DNA of 64,000 nt from assembly GCA_028554755.1 (NCBI GenBank), contig JAPTOF010000016.1, positions 74,501 through 138,500 of the forward strand, in the 5' to 3' direction. The notes below the pieces were generated by a model that saw only the letters and a list, made by a program, of their open reading frames with translations, did no database searches and was not told where the DNA came from. Below are positions 53,259 to 64,000 of the stretch, one piece after another. Positions within the stretch are counted from its first letter, which is position 1; each line of letters starts with the position of its first letter. A program made the position numbers and the translations under genes. Source of the stretch: Cordia subcordata (Eukaryota; Streptophyta; Magnoliopsida; Boraginales; Cordiaceae).

Positions 53259-56200
53259 CTATTCATGCTTCCCTACGATTCGCGTAACAACACCCAGAGC
53301 AACAGTTTTCCCTGATGCTCTAAGGGAGACCCTTCCCAAATCTCTGGAACTAGAGTACACTTCCACACAAACCATTTCCTGCAGAACCACCTGAAACATA
53401 AAATAAAACAAATCGCATCAGATAGAAGAATTTGCACCAAGTAGTGCATTAAATCAGACGAGTTTATGAGTACAGATGACTGGAAAACAGTGTCCCTTTT
53501 CCCTTAATACGAAAGGAACTTTGAGCCAACCAGAGTTCACCGTTCATCTGCCAACACGATGACCTAAGCAACTAGCTCAAAATGCTAAATCCCGTGTCAA
53601 CGAGAGTAAAAATTTCAATTATTTAGATGCCATTTCAGTATCTAGTCAGTTGTCAATGTGGGGCAATAGAGTCAGCCCCTTTTTGGACCAGTAAATGGTA
53701 AAGTCCAGGATCACCAGGAGACACGTCTGGCTAATTCTTGTGCACTAACTAAACAATCCAGGTTTTAACCCTAAACCAGTGGACCATATTACTTGATAAA
53801 ATTCTGATAATAATATGGAAACAAAATGCATAGAAAGCAAAAGGCATTTCAATATTGACTCAAATTTCAATGTAGGCCATAAACAAACTGAACTCCGAGG
53901 AGTGAAAGGGGGCCAAAAGTTAGATGGTTGGAACAAACCTCAATTGTCGCATTCTGCTTTGAAATTAAACATCGTGGTGACTTCTTTGTCACTTTTCCAG
54001 TCTTTGGATCTAGCAATGACAGTATCTTGACAACCTTTGCTGCCTCTTTTGCGTGGTGTATGTGACATTCCAACTGCAATTGTAGTGTCAGTTATAAACA
54101 CAGTTTATGCAGAAGAATGATGGCCTTGCTAGGTAAGAATGCTACCTGAGAACCAATTACAATTGGAATCGTAATATCCAGAACAAGGACCTTCAGTTCC
54201 AAATGGTTTGCAACTGGAATGGGGAAATCAGGGTGACACAACACACCCCCAGCTGTCACACGATTTCCATCAATACCTTGAAGATTGACAGTCACATTGT
54301 CCCCAGCTCTTGCAACATCACATGACTCAGAGTCCCGCTCCAAAGAACGCACTGTTGCCGTCTCTCTAGATGGCATAACAAGAACCTGTTGCAGACACAA
54401 AAACAAAAAGTGGCCAGAGTAAAACATTATAGCAACTTGTAGAAGCTAAAAGGTCATGCCAATGTGCTGTAAGGACTATGATCGTAAGGTCTTGCATGCG
54501 TACATGCAAGTGGACAAGCAGTGCACCTAACAAGTACATTCTAGTAAAACCAAAATAAAAGCCTAGTATGGGCAATAACATATTCCTGCAAATACAAGCA
54601 ACCAGCTTCGACACTCAAAATTGAAACATGCACCTTGGTTTTCTTTATGTAAAGTCTGACTCTCAAAACTAAATCAGTGCAGTAAATGACTATATCTGTT
54701 ACTGTTAAGACAAGACCTTGTATCCAGTCCTGAGAGCTCCAGTCTCCAACTTTCCACATGCAGAAACCTGTCCCTGTGCTTTTGATTTGATAACATCACA
54801 TATTGGCATTAACAGAGGCTTAGAGAAGTCTCTCGCAGGAGGGTGGAGAGAATCTATTGCATCCAGGAGACATGGACCCCGAAACCTGTAAATCAGTGCA
54901 TCTTCAGAGTTTTAACGGAAATCCACAAGATCACTCTCAAGTGCAACCAGCATTTCATTGAAAAGCTTATCTCAAAAACCAGACTGGGAAAATAAGAAAG
55001 TTCCCTCAGAAAATAGCTTTACAAAGCAAAAATAAACTCTAACCAATCTGTACACTGTATTAATACTATCAAACATTCAACTACCAAAACATATCCACAA
55101 CCGAAGACCTTGTTCGCTGAGTTTTACAATGAGATTAATAGCGTTTGGGCCAGAAACCAAGTCTTTTGTGATGGGTACCACCTCATCTAAAGCTTAAGCT
55201 TGTAGAGAGGATATTGGTTTAATAATTTATTATATTAACAGAACCCAACTATTGTTTGGGGATACATAAGGGAATCACAGTTAGCATAACATCTATCCAA
55301 GCCACATCTGAACTTCAATGTAGAGGATATTTGGCAAAATTTCTCAGTTCTCTGTAGGTTAAATGTCTAGTAAGAATGTTAAAAGTATAAGTGTATTCAA
55401 AGAAGAACAAATGTCGGCCCAACTGACAAGCTCAAAAAACTAGAGTATGAGTGCACTGACCAGGACAACCGAACATCAGAAGGACCTGTTACCAAATTCT
55501 GATTCTCCATGGCACTAATTGGAATCCATAACACAGAAGAATCCTTAAAACCACAAGACCGAAGAAATGATCCAAGTTGCTTCTTAATTGTATCAAACCG
55601 CTCCTTGGAGTATCCCACAGCATCCATTTTATTTATGGCAATTATGATTTGATCAACACCAAAACTTCTAATTAGTTGCGCATGCTCCCTTGTCTGTCCT
55701 CCAGTGACATCTATTCCAGCTTCAAACGAACCCATTGAAGCATCTATTACTAGAATTGCAGCATCTGCCTGAGTTGCTCCAGAGATCATGTTTGGAACAA
55801 AATCTCTATGGCCAGGGGAGTCAAGCAGAACAATATGATATCTTTTAGAACTAAGATAAGCAACAGCCACAGTCATAGTAATACCCCTCTCTCTTTCTTC
55901 AGCGCTCTCATCCAATGCCCACGCATAAGCGAATGATCCCTTTCCCTGAGTGAGTGAAGAAAGCCTTATTCTTGAAGAAAGCCTAGCTTTAAGAGCTTGT
56001 AAAGCATTAAAATGAAAAAAGGAAAGCTAAGAAATGATTACTTGTTGTTTAGCCTCTTTCTCATTTTTGTGGAATTCTTTCTGGGAGATCCGACCCAAAA
56101 GATGTAGCAACCTGCCTGAGAGTGTAGATTTTCCAGAATCAACATGGCCAACCTGAGAATTGAAAATTGTAGAAGACAAATGAAGTTGGCGACATGTTGA

Positions 56201-59200
56201 CAGATTGCTCAGTCTGAATTATTGTGAAAAATCATAGAATAACCATGTTGGAAATTCAAAATTAAATTAAATCCCATGATTTATGTGAACTTCCCATTAT
56301 CTATGTGAATGATAGTAATTGTAGGGACAGATTTGTATTCCAATTATAGGAGATTAGCTGTAAATATATTTTCCAGATTTCTAGGGATTGGAAGAATGTC
56401 AAACTTCCCTGAATAGCTCTATCTTGCTGTATAAAATCTATGTAAACAAAGCATTCAAAATATACACAAAATATTCCAGTTTTTTTCCTCATGGTATCAG
56501 AGCTTTAGGTTTCTCTCTAGGGTCAAGAATCTCATTACAGTAGGCCTTCATTGCCAAGCCATACTTTTAACTCTTTATGTGCTTTTTTCGTCTACTTTGT
56601 ATTGTTTCTTCATAAACAAAGTAGTTTGCACCTTTTGTTCAGCCTTCATTACTGAAATCTCTTGCACTTAATCAAACAAGAGAATTACAACATGGCTGCC
56701 ACAACTGAAAAACTTTCTAGTACTCAGTCACAATCCAATGTGCAATTTGAGGATGTGAAAGTTAGTCAAACAATAGGAGAATTACAAAACATTCAGTCTG
56801 CATACAGATTAAATGGCAAAAACTATATGAAGTGGTCTCAAGTAGTTCGAACCTTTCTAAAAGGGAAGGGAAAATTGAGCCATCTTCTCGGCAATGGGCC
56901 CAAAAAGGGAGATCCCAATTTCGATGCGTGGGATAATGAGGATTCCATGGTCATGTCTTGGTTATGGAATTCCATGCAACCAGAAATCAGTGATACATTT
57001 ATGTTCCTGTCAACATCCAAAGAAATATGGGAAGCAGCAGAACAAACTTATTCTAAGGTAAAAGATGCTGCTCGAGTGTTTGAGATCAAAACCAAAATCT
57101 CTGCCACAAAACAAGAAAATCTTTCAGTCACAGAGTATGCCAATCTCTTGAAGAATCTATGGCAAGAGATGGACCATTATCGCTCCATTGAGATGAATCA
57201 GAGCACCATGCGGCTGCCCTAAAGAATTTCATTGAAAGGGAACGAATTTATGATTTTCTTGCTGGTTTGAATGTGGAGTTTGATCAGGTCAGAATTCAGA
57301 TTTTGGGAAGACAAGAGTTACCTTCATTGAATGAGACTATCTCTATCATCAATACTGAGGAAAGTCGAAGGGGAGTTATGCTTTACTCTCAACCCGTTGA
57401 AGGATCAGCAATGCTAGGAAAAATCAATGGTGCTGAAAAAACCTCGACTAACAATGCTACAAATTTAGAAGTTTGGAAAAAGGATCAGCCCTTAAACAAG
57501 GATAATCTTTGGTGCAACTATTGCAAAAAGCCTCGTCATACCAAGGAGCATTGTTGGAAACTTCATGGAAAACCACAAAGTTCTCAATGGAATAGAAGGT
57601 CTAGAAATGGCCCCCAGAGAAGTCAGGTACATATGGTTCAATCTAGAGAAGATAAATCCCATGATGCTACAAAATCCAATGGGGGAGAGCAAAATGAAAT
57701 CAGCAAAGAAGACATTGGAAGGCTGAGATCACTCCTTGAGTCATTAGAAAAGTCTACAGGTACCTGTTCCTTGGCTAATTCAGGTATGCCTCATTCCTTG
57801 TATGCTTTAAGTGCCTCAGGTTTAGACTTTTCAAATTCTTGGGTCATTGATTCTGGTGCAACCTATCATATGACTCACTCTTCATACAAATTCCTCACTT
57901 ATCATCCCTGCCCAAGCAACAGAAAAATAACCATTGCTGATGGATCCTTAGCCACTGTTGCTGGCCAGGAAGACATTATTCTAAGTCCATCTGTGATCCT
58001 TAAAGATGTGCTACATGTACCTAAGTTATCTACAAATCTTGTGTCTGTTCATAGACTCATAAAAGATTTAAATTGCAATGTGATGTTTTCTGGTATTTCT
58101 TGTGTTTTTCAGGACCAAGTTACGAGGAGGACGATTGGACTTGCTAAGGTGAGACATGGTCTTTACTATCTTGAGTTACCCAGTGACCAAGTGCACAATG
58201 AGCAAAAATCACCTCTCTCATTTTTGTCCAGCAAATCTCCTTCCGAGAAAGAGCAAATCTGGCTCCATCATTTTAGACTTGGACACCCTTCCTTTGATAA
58301 TCTTAGAATTATGTTTCCATCCTTGTTTAAGAGTATTGACGTAAATGTTTTTCACTGTGATGTTTGTGAATTTGCTAAACACCGACGTGTTTCCTTTCCT
58401 TTAAGCAATAAAAGAACTATAGCTCCTTTTTCCTAATCCACGTGATATTTGGGGTCCATCTCAAGTCCCCAACATTTCAGGGGCTCGTTGGTTTGTTTCT
58501 TTCATTGATGATTGTACTCAGGTTACATGGATTTATTTGTTAAAACAAAAATCTGATGTGAGCAACATTTTTCCTCTCTTTCATAAAATGGTTAAAACTC
58601 AATTTAATGTTGGAATTAAAAGGTTGAGGACAGATAATGCTAGAGACTATTTCAATCAAACTTTGTCCTTATACTTTCAAAAGGAGGGAATTATTCATGA
58701 ATCTTCATGTGTTAACACACCCTAACAAAATGGGATTGCCGAAAGAAAAAATGGTCATCTTTTGGCCACTGTTCGTGCTCTTTTGTTTCAGAAAAATGTT
58801 CTAAAATCTTTTTGGGGGGAAGCTGTCCTAACTGCAGCTTACCTTATAAATCGCATCCCATCACGGGTCCTTGACTTTAAAAGCCCAATGGAGGTTTTCT
58901 AAGTATTTTCCATATTTCAATGTGTTAACTAATTTAGCTCCTAAAGTTTTGGATGTGTCTCATTTGTTCATGTTCACTCTCATGGTCGAAGTAAGTTAGA
59001 CCCTAGAGCTATCAAATGTGTCTTTATAGGTATTCACCTACTCGTAAAGGGTACAAGTGTTATGATCTCACCGCTCAGAAACATATGTATCTGCTGATGT
59101 CACATTTGTTGAACAAGAAAACTATTTTTCTAGTCCTCATCTTGAGGAGAGACATTATCTATGGAGGACAAGGATTTATTTTTGAGAGAGCCATCCATCT

Positions 59201-62200
59201 TAGCCAAAACACTTTTGCAAATTGAATCCACCACGAACCTACTTTCAAGAGCCTACAAAGTCGGTTTCTAATCTCTTTGAAGAACCATTAAGTCCAATAA
59301 ATCCTACTTCCTCAAGCCACTTCAGTCTACTCAAGAAGAATAAAGTCCGTTCCTACGCAAGTTCAAGAGACCGAATCGTCACTTGGGAATGAGGTAAGCC
59401 CTTCTGCTAGAAAATCACCTATTGTTCTTGATTTGGATCTACCCATAAAATCACCTATTGTTCTTGATTTGGATCTACCCATAGCCACAAGAAAAGGTGT
59501 CAGGAAGTGCACTCAACATCCTTTATCCCATTTTGTGTCATTTGGAAAATTATCCCCCTCAAACAAAACTTTTCTCGCCTATCTAAACACTGTCACCATC
59601 CCACAAACTTTATCTGAGGCACTTAGCAGAAAAGAATGGAAGCATGCAATGAAAGTAGAAATGGAAGCCTTGGAAAAGAACAAAACATGGGAACTAGTGG
59701 ATTTACCAATTGGAAAGAAACCAGTAGGGTGCAAATGGGTCTTCACCGTAAAGTATAAGTCGATGGATCCATTGAGAGATATAAAGCAAGACTAGTAGCC
59801 AAGGGATATACAGGACCTTTGGGGTGGATTATCAAGAGACATTTGCCCCAGTTGCGAAGATGAATACAGTAAGGGTGTTGTTATCTCTAGCAGCAAATTA
59901 TGATTGGCCTTTACAACAGTTCGATGTGAAGAATGCCTTTTTGCATGGAGACCTTGAGGAGGAAATCTATATGGAAGTTCCACCTGGCTTTGGGATAAAT
60001 TTGGATAGGAACAAAGTGTGCAAATTGAAGAAAGCATTGTATGGTCTTAAACAATCTCCTCGAGCATGGTTTGGCAGATTTACTAAAGCAATGTTGGATA
60101 TGAAGTACAAACAGAGCCAAGGTGATCATACTTTGTTTATCAAGCATTCAACTTCAGGAAAATCACAGCATTGATAGTTTATGTGGATGATATCATAGTA
60201 ATCGGGATGATATAGACGAAAAGGAAGCCCTTCGAAAGTACTTAGCAGAAGAATTTGAAATAAAGGATCTTGGGAAGTTAAAGTACTTCTTAGGAATTGA
60301 AGTGGCTCGATCTAAGGAAGGAATTTTTGTTTCACAACAAAAATATGTTGATCTGTTAAAAGAATCAGGTAAACTTGGTTGTAGACCATCGGACACACCG
60401 ATAGAGCCAAATCATAGACTAGGAGAGTCTATGGGAGACGAACCAGTTGACAAAGGTATGTATCAACGACTCGTTGGGAGACTAATCTATTTGTCACACA
60501 CACGGCCTGATATTGCATATGCTGTAAGTGTGGTGAGTCAGTTCATGCAAAACCCCAAGGATGTCCATCTCCATGCAGTATATCGTATCTTACAATATTT
60601 AAAAGGCAGCCCAGGAAAAGGGATCTTATTTAGAAAAGGTACAAGCACAGAAGTAGAAGCATACACGGATGCTGATTATGCTGGCTCTATTACGATAGAA
60701 GATCGACATCTGGATATTGTACCTTTCTTGGTGGGAATTTGGTAACTTGAGAAGTAAGAAACAACCGATTGTTGCAAGATCTAGTGCGAAGCAGAATTTC
60801 GGTCAATGGCACAAGGTATTTGTGAATTGTTATGGCTCAAGATTATCCTAGAAGACTTGAAGATTAAATGGGAGACTCCAATGAAGCTTTATTGTGACAA
60901 TAAGTCTGCAATCAATATAGCTCATAATCCAGTTCAACATGACAGAACTAAACATGTGGAAGTTGACAGACATTTCATAAAGGAGAAGCTTGAGAGTGGA
61001 TTGATTTGTACACCCTACATTTCCACAGAGGGCCAATTAACAGATATCTTAACTAAAGGATTGAAAAATTCAACATTTCAAAAGATTGTGAGCAAGCTAG
61101 GGATGGAAAATATCTATTCCCCAACTTGAGGGGGAGTGTTGGAAATTCAAAATTAAATTAAATCCAATGATTTATGTGAACTTCCCATTATCCATGTGAA
61201 TGATAGTAATTGTAGGGACAGATTTGTATTCCAATTATAGGAGATTAGTTGTAAATATATTTTCCAAATTTCTAGGGATTGGTAGAATGTCAAACTTCCC
61301 TAAATAGCTCTATCTTGCTGTATAAAATCTATGTAAACAAAGCATTCAAAATATACACAAAATATTCCAGTTTTTTCCTCAACCCAAATTGAAGAAGCTG
61401 GTGCACTTTAGCAAATTGTTATGGCCGAAATAAGTTCCACATATTAGATTCTTCACTTACAATTGCAAGATTTAGTTGACTCAACTGATTGTCAGCCTGC
61501 TCAGGAAGCATCCATTTCTCAGGTTTAAACTCTAAATTTGATGAAGCTTTTCCACGATCAGCATCCTTCATGCTTCCAGACATGGAAGACAATGAAATAT
61601 CACTTATCCTACTGGAAAGACTCTGTGGTTGATTCTCAATATCTGAAGAGGAACCACGCTTCTCAACATCTCTGGGTCCAGCGACTGAGGATGATACCGA
61701 AGAGCTATCAAGCTTTTTGACAGCCAAATCTTGTACAATATTAGTAGTCTTCTCCTTCATTGATGATTTTGATGACACCAACTTTCTCAAATCTGCTGCG
61801 AGGTGAGACATGTAGTGTCAAGAAAGAAGTCAGCTTCCAACTAGCAAATAGCATAATCCAGTTTAGTCTGGTCACCTGACCCACTACAGGTGGATGCCGA
61901 GGGACAAAAAACACATATATAACAAAATGTAAAATTCTTCAAACATATACAACTTCCTCTTAAAGTATGTGATCTTAAGCATAAAGGAAAGAAAACATCA
62001 ATGTGCATATCACATATCCAGAAAAGTTATCAAACAAGCAAAATAGTAGCTAAATAATCTGATAGTATTAAATTTTCTACCAATTACAATGTCAATATTG
62101 TTAAACAACTTTCTCAAGAAGAGCAGTTTCCGCCAAAAGTTACACGCCCCTTTACTTGAAAATGAAGGATACTCCAATTATATGCAATCATGCTACTCTT

Positions 62201-63963
62201 ACTAACCAATAGAGAAAAATGTGAAGAACCACAATTAAGGGACAGAGATCCCAGTATTTCTTTTTTAACCCAAGCCCCGCCCCGAAAGGGATTTGAATCC
62301 ACGTCATGAATCCTGAAAGAATAGTCTCAACCACTTAAACTACTCACTGATCCCCAAATCCCAGTATATACTGTCTGGCCATTTTTTAGCAACGTTCAGA
62401 TCTGCAAAGCCTTTGACATCCAAGTAACTCAGAATTGGGTCTTCCGTATGACATCTTTGCTACAACAGCAAAATGACTAGTTCCTCTGCTTTATCCCTGA
62501 AGTCTTTTTTTCTTTTTTCCCCTTTGGGTTGTGGGGTTGGGTAGATGGGGGCTGGGGGTTTGTGTCATTGGTTTGGGAAAAAAAAAAATTCTGAATAATA
62601 TGCATCTACTTCTCATGGAAAATTGGATCAGTCTATGATTCCATCCCAAAGTCCTGCAGGTGGTGAGGTTTTTCTAATGCATATTCACCCGTCCCACAGT
62701 CAAATCATTGTGTTGCTTAGCTTGAGGGCACTTTACTAAGGACACCAAAAGTGTGCAATCTTTTGGCAGCACAGACTAACAAAAACTCATATATTTTCTT
62801 TTATTTCTTTAAAGAAATATGTATATGTTACTTCTTTAGAGAAGCCAATATGCAACTAGAACAGCAACAAAAACGCATAAAGACAATTAAAATACCTTGG
62901 GAATTCAATTTAGAGGAATGCATTCCAGTTGATACCAGATCATCTGGAGATGGCACATCAAACTTGAAAGGGGCTGCTATCATAGACATGTCCAAAATCA
63001 GAAATTTGAAAAAAGGACCAATTTCTGTTATGATCAAAGATGACCATCTACTGGGGCAAAAAGAGAAGCCATACATTTTTTACACAAATTTTTTTAATTT
63101 AAACAAAGACAAATTCATGCCTTCGGATTGACATCCTGTTAACAGAACATGTGCAGACCTATATTAAATCTGTAATGGTTTTGAGAGATAAAAGCCTTAG
63201 AGAAATCATGAAAATGTCCACGAATATTTCCAAGCTCATGAATGTAAAAGCGGTCTTCAGGCACAAAAACACCATTCTGTGCTTCAAAAGACTTTTGGGG
63301 CTCCTGGTGCGGCATTGATGCAAAAAGAGACTTGGCCATTACAGATGCTCCAAATTCTTTCCATATGCCACCAACTGCATGGAAACGATCTACTCTATGA
63401 AGGAGCAGGCAAATGATGGAGAATGAAAGTGGAAACTGACATTTAAGATGGACACAAACAAATTGGCCCGCTGCTAAGATAGAGGCCAACTACGGAAGGT
63501 CCTCAGAAAGAAATGAGATTATAAGAAAAGGATGGGGTCATGACATGGCCAAATGTATTATATCACGGGATGCACTGATATATTCTAGTTGCAGTCTTGC
63601 AGATAAATCCTCAAAGAGAAACAATGTCCATGAAAATTAAATAGGAGGACATAATACATTACAGAAACCTTTTACAAGTGTATTGATATGACAGCTCAAT
63701 TGAACTTGCTTGACCAATAAACACCATAAGTATTTTAGGAAAAATAGGCAGTTTAGGAGATGAACATACTCACAGCTCATATGCATACAATAGCTCACCT
63801 TCATAGTTCTGCCTACCATTGAAGGCTTTAACTAAAGGATTGCGAAGGACTCCGCATATGTCACATGCTGACATACTATCTTCATTATCAAACGTACAAA
63901 TGGGGCAACGCCAGACCCCAGCCTTGATGGCTTCTTGTTTTGCCTTTGTGTCAGGTGCTGCAC
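53259..63963 (-). CDS. HBS1: HBS1/SKI7 ribosome-rescue GTPase (5' end outside window)
   Basis: HBS1-form exons: 63799-63963, 62896-62973, 61461-61795, 56042-56152, 55461-55945, 54717-54885, 54146-54385, 53939-54073 and 53259-53390; upstream exons lie beyond the right edge. The first visible exon encodes a RanBP2-type zinc finger (WRCPICTFDNEDSM, then CDICG). Then comes the disordered linker with FKFDVPSPDDLVS. The GTPase has G1 GHVDSGKST, G3 DSPGH with the catalytic His, G4 NKMD and G5 SAM, followed by EF-1alpha-like beta-barrel domains ending ALGVVTRIVGKHE. HBS1 works with Pelota in rescue of stalled ribosomes and no-go/non-stop decay. Frame is kept at each junction. The intron between the exons at 61461 and 56152 is 5.3 kb because it holds a copia retrotransposon. 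An extra exon at 63159-63374 is described separately. Confidence 0.95.
55178..55260. repeat. Dispersed-repeat fragment in an HBS1 intron
   Basis: The sequence CCTCATCTAAAGCTTAAGCT and the TTAATAATTTATTATATTAA following it match the right part of the inverted-repeat element at 43011-43394 and the fragment at 328-354. It lies in the intron between exons at 55461 and 54885. Confidence 0.5.
56246..56491 (+). repeat. 5' long terminal repeat of the copia element
   Basis: 246 bp, TG...CA ends. By hand alignment it differs from the 3' LTR by six substitutions and one T in a homopolymer. It includes a TATAAAAT box at about 56431, in the expected promoter position. Confidence 0.93.
56692..57222 (+). 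pseudogene. Copia gag, N-terminal part
   Basis: Begins MAATTEKLSS, with NGKNYMKWSQVVRTFLKGKG and WLWNSMQPEISDTF, a UBN2-type Gag domain. A one-base frame change near 57200 breaks the frame; the rest of Gag continues in another frame from about 57215. Confidence 0.85.
57215..58436 (+). pseudogene. Copia gag end, protease and integrase start
   Basis: Contains FIERERIYDFLAGLN of Gag, the zinc knuckle CNYCKKPRHTKEHC, the protease motif WVIDSGATYHMT and the pre-integrase region HHFRLGHPSF with a CDVCEFAKH finger end. The frame ends at a stop at 58434-58436 where another frame change lies; the integrase core follows in a different frame. Confidence 0.88.
58437..59225 (+). pseudogene. Copia integrase core, broken
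   Basis: Pieces WFVSFIDDCTQVTWIYLL, RLRTDNARDYF and GIAERKNGHLLATVRALLF show the integrase catalytic core with its first Asp, second Asp and Glu. A stop lies at 58723 where Gln is usual, and at least two further frame changes occur by 58990. Confidence 0.8.
59433..61129 (+). pseudogene. Copia reverse transcriptase and RNase H, broken
   Basis: Reverse transcriptase motifs are KTWELVDLPIGKKPVGCKWV, QFDVKNAFLHGDLEEEIYM and YVDD (about 60181), spread over three frames. RNase H follows with YTDADYAGS, LWLKIILEDL, YCDNKSAINIAHNP and KHVEVDRHFIKEKL. A local duplication of AAAATCACCTATTGTTCTTG lies at about 59410-59480, just upstream. Confidence 0.88.
61137..61381 (+). repeat. 3' long terminal repeat of the copia element
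   Basis: 245 bp and nearly identical to the 5' LTR. Its end is only 79 bp from the HBS1 exon at 61461. Confidence 0.93.
63139..63374 (-). CDS. SKI7: Alternative SKI7-type exon of the HBS1/SKI7 gene
   Basis: After the zinc-finger exon (phase 1 out), an acceptor at 63375 opens a frame in the same phase: GASVMAKSLFASMPHQEP, then VFVPEDRFYIHELGNIRGHF, then HDFSKAFISQNHYRFN. It runs to a TAA at 63139, giving a 78-residue end. A GT donor after 63159 would instead make a 216-nt exon (72 codons) that joins the next HBS1 exon in frame. HBS1 and SKI7 proteins are known to arise by alternative splicing of one gene in plants and animals; SKI7 links the SKI complex to the exosome. The amphipathic FYIHELGNIRGHFHDFSKA segment is the likely exosome-binding part. 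The isoform in use cannot be told from DNA alone. Confidence 0.75.
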
Positions 63964-64000
63964 CTATTGCGAAAAATATGGTTTGTTAAATCCAATAAGA

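Larger units (their letters stand above)
56246..61381 (+). mobile_element. Ty1/copia LTR retrotransposon, near-complete but broken
   Basis: A 5136-bp element in antisense to HBS1. The LTRs (56246-56491 and 61137-61381) begin TGTTGG and end CCTCA. A primer-binding site TGGTATCAGAGC (initiator tRNA-Met type) follows at 56492, and a polypurine tract TTGAGGGGGAG precedes the 3' LTR. In order it encodes Gag with a zinc knuckle (CNYC, then H and C), an aspartic protease with DSGA, integrase with a GAG-pre-integrase HHxxLGHPS-like segment, reverse transcriptase with YVDD, and RNase H. That order (integrase before RT) is diagnostic of copia. The coding region is interrupted by several frame changes, near 57200, 58430, 58900, 59800 and 60180, and by stop codons, so it cannot be autonomous. 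Target-site copies AACCA and ACCCA differ at one base. Confidence 0.95.

Overview
The window is nuclear DNA of a flowering plant, most likely a core eudicot. Every recognisable protein gene has GT-AG introns, and the products are plant or eukaryotic families: a synaptotagmin-like SMP protein, DUF639, a BEE-type bHLH, ribosomal eS7 and uL16, DUF1639, the iron sensor BRUTUS, and HBS1/SKI7. The spaces between genes are AT-rich and full of microsatellites, poly-purine tracts and transposon debris. The species cannot be named from the sequence. All exon coordinates below were placed by hand from reading frame, splice consensus and remembered family sequences, and each set keeps frame across all its junctions.

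Layout. 573-4532 (-): 5' part of an NTMC2T3/SYTF-like gene that runs off the left edge. About 4.9-12.9 kb: gene-poor DNA with a GC-rich tandem-repeat block at 11.5-12.35 kb. 12955-18420 (-): complete nine-exon DUF639 membrane-protein gene (693 aa). 19.2-24.0 kb: no gene seen. 23997-25477 (-): BEE/CESTA-type bHLH gene with an upstream G-box. 26222-26295 (+): tRNA-Asn(GUU). 27248-28994 (-): ribosomal protein eS7, with a long leader intron and site II promoter motifs. 31466-31539 (-): tRNA-Ile(AAU) with weakened stems. 31832-32041: Tourist-like MITE. 32565-33664 (-): DUF1639 gene. 35864-47459 (-): complete 14-exon BRUTUS orthologue (1243 aa), with a 45-bp-period TA/TG satellite in one intron and a MITE in intron 1. 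50329-52207 (+): ribosomal protein uL16 (RPL10). 53259-63963 (-): HBS1/SKI7 gene, 5' end outside the window, with a near-complete Ty1/copia retrotransposon (56246-61381) in antisense inside one intron.

The genes do not form a pathway. Most are single-copy housekeeping or regulatory loci: two ribosomal proteins and a ribosome-rescue/exosome adaptor act in translation and RNA surveillance, BRUTUS controls iron-deficiency signalling, and the bHLH belongs to a brassinosteroid-responsive group. From memory, BRUTUS, a DUF1639 gene and SYTF lie close together on Arabidopsis chromosome 3, so part of this order may be conserved synteny.

The most interesting observations are: an apparent 216-nt cassette exon in the HBS1 gene that carries SKI7-type sequence and can either keep frame or run into a stop; a young copia element 93 and 79 bp from the flanking exons of an essential-type gene; the GC-rich minisatellite block at 11.5-12.35 kb; the 45-bp TA/TG repeat in BRUTUS; and a tRNA-Ile that looks as if it is decaying. 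I found no unknown multigene system that I can defend.
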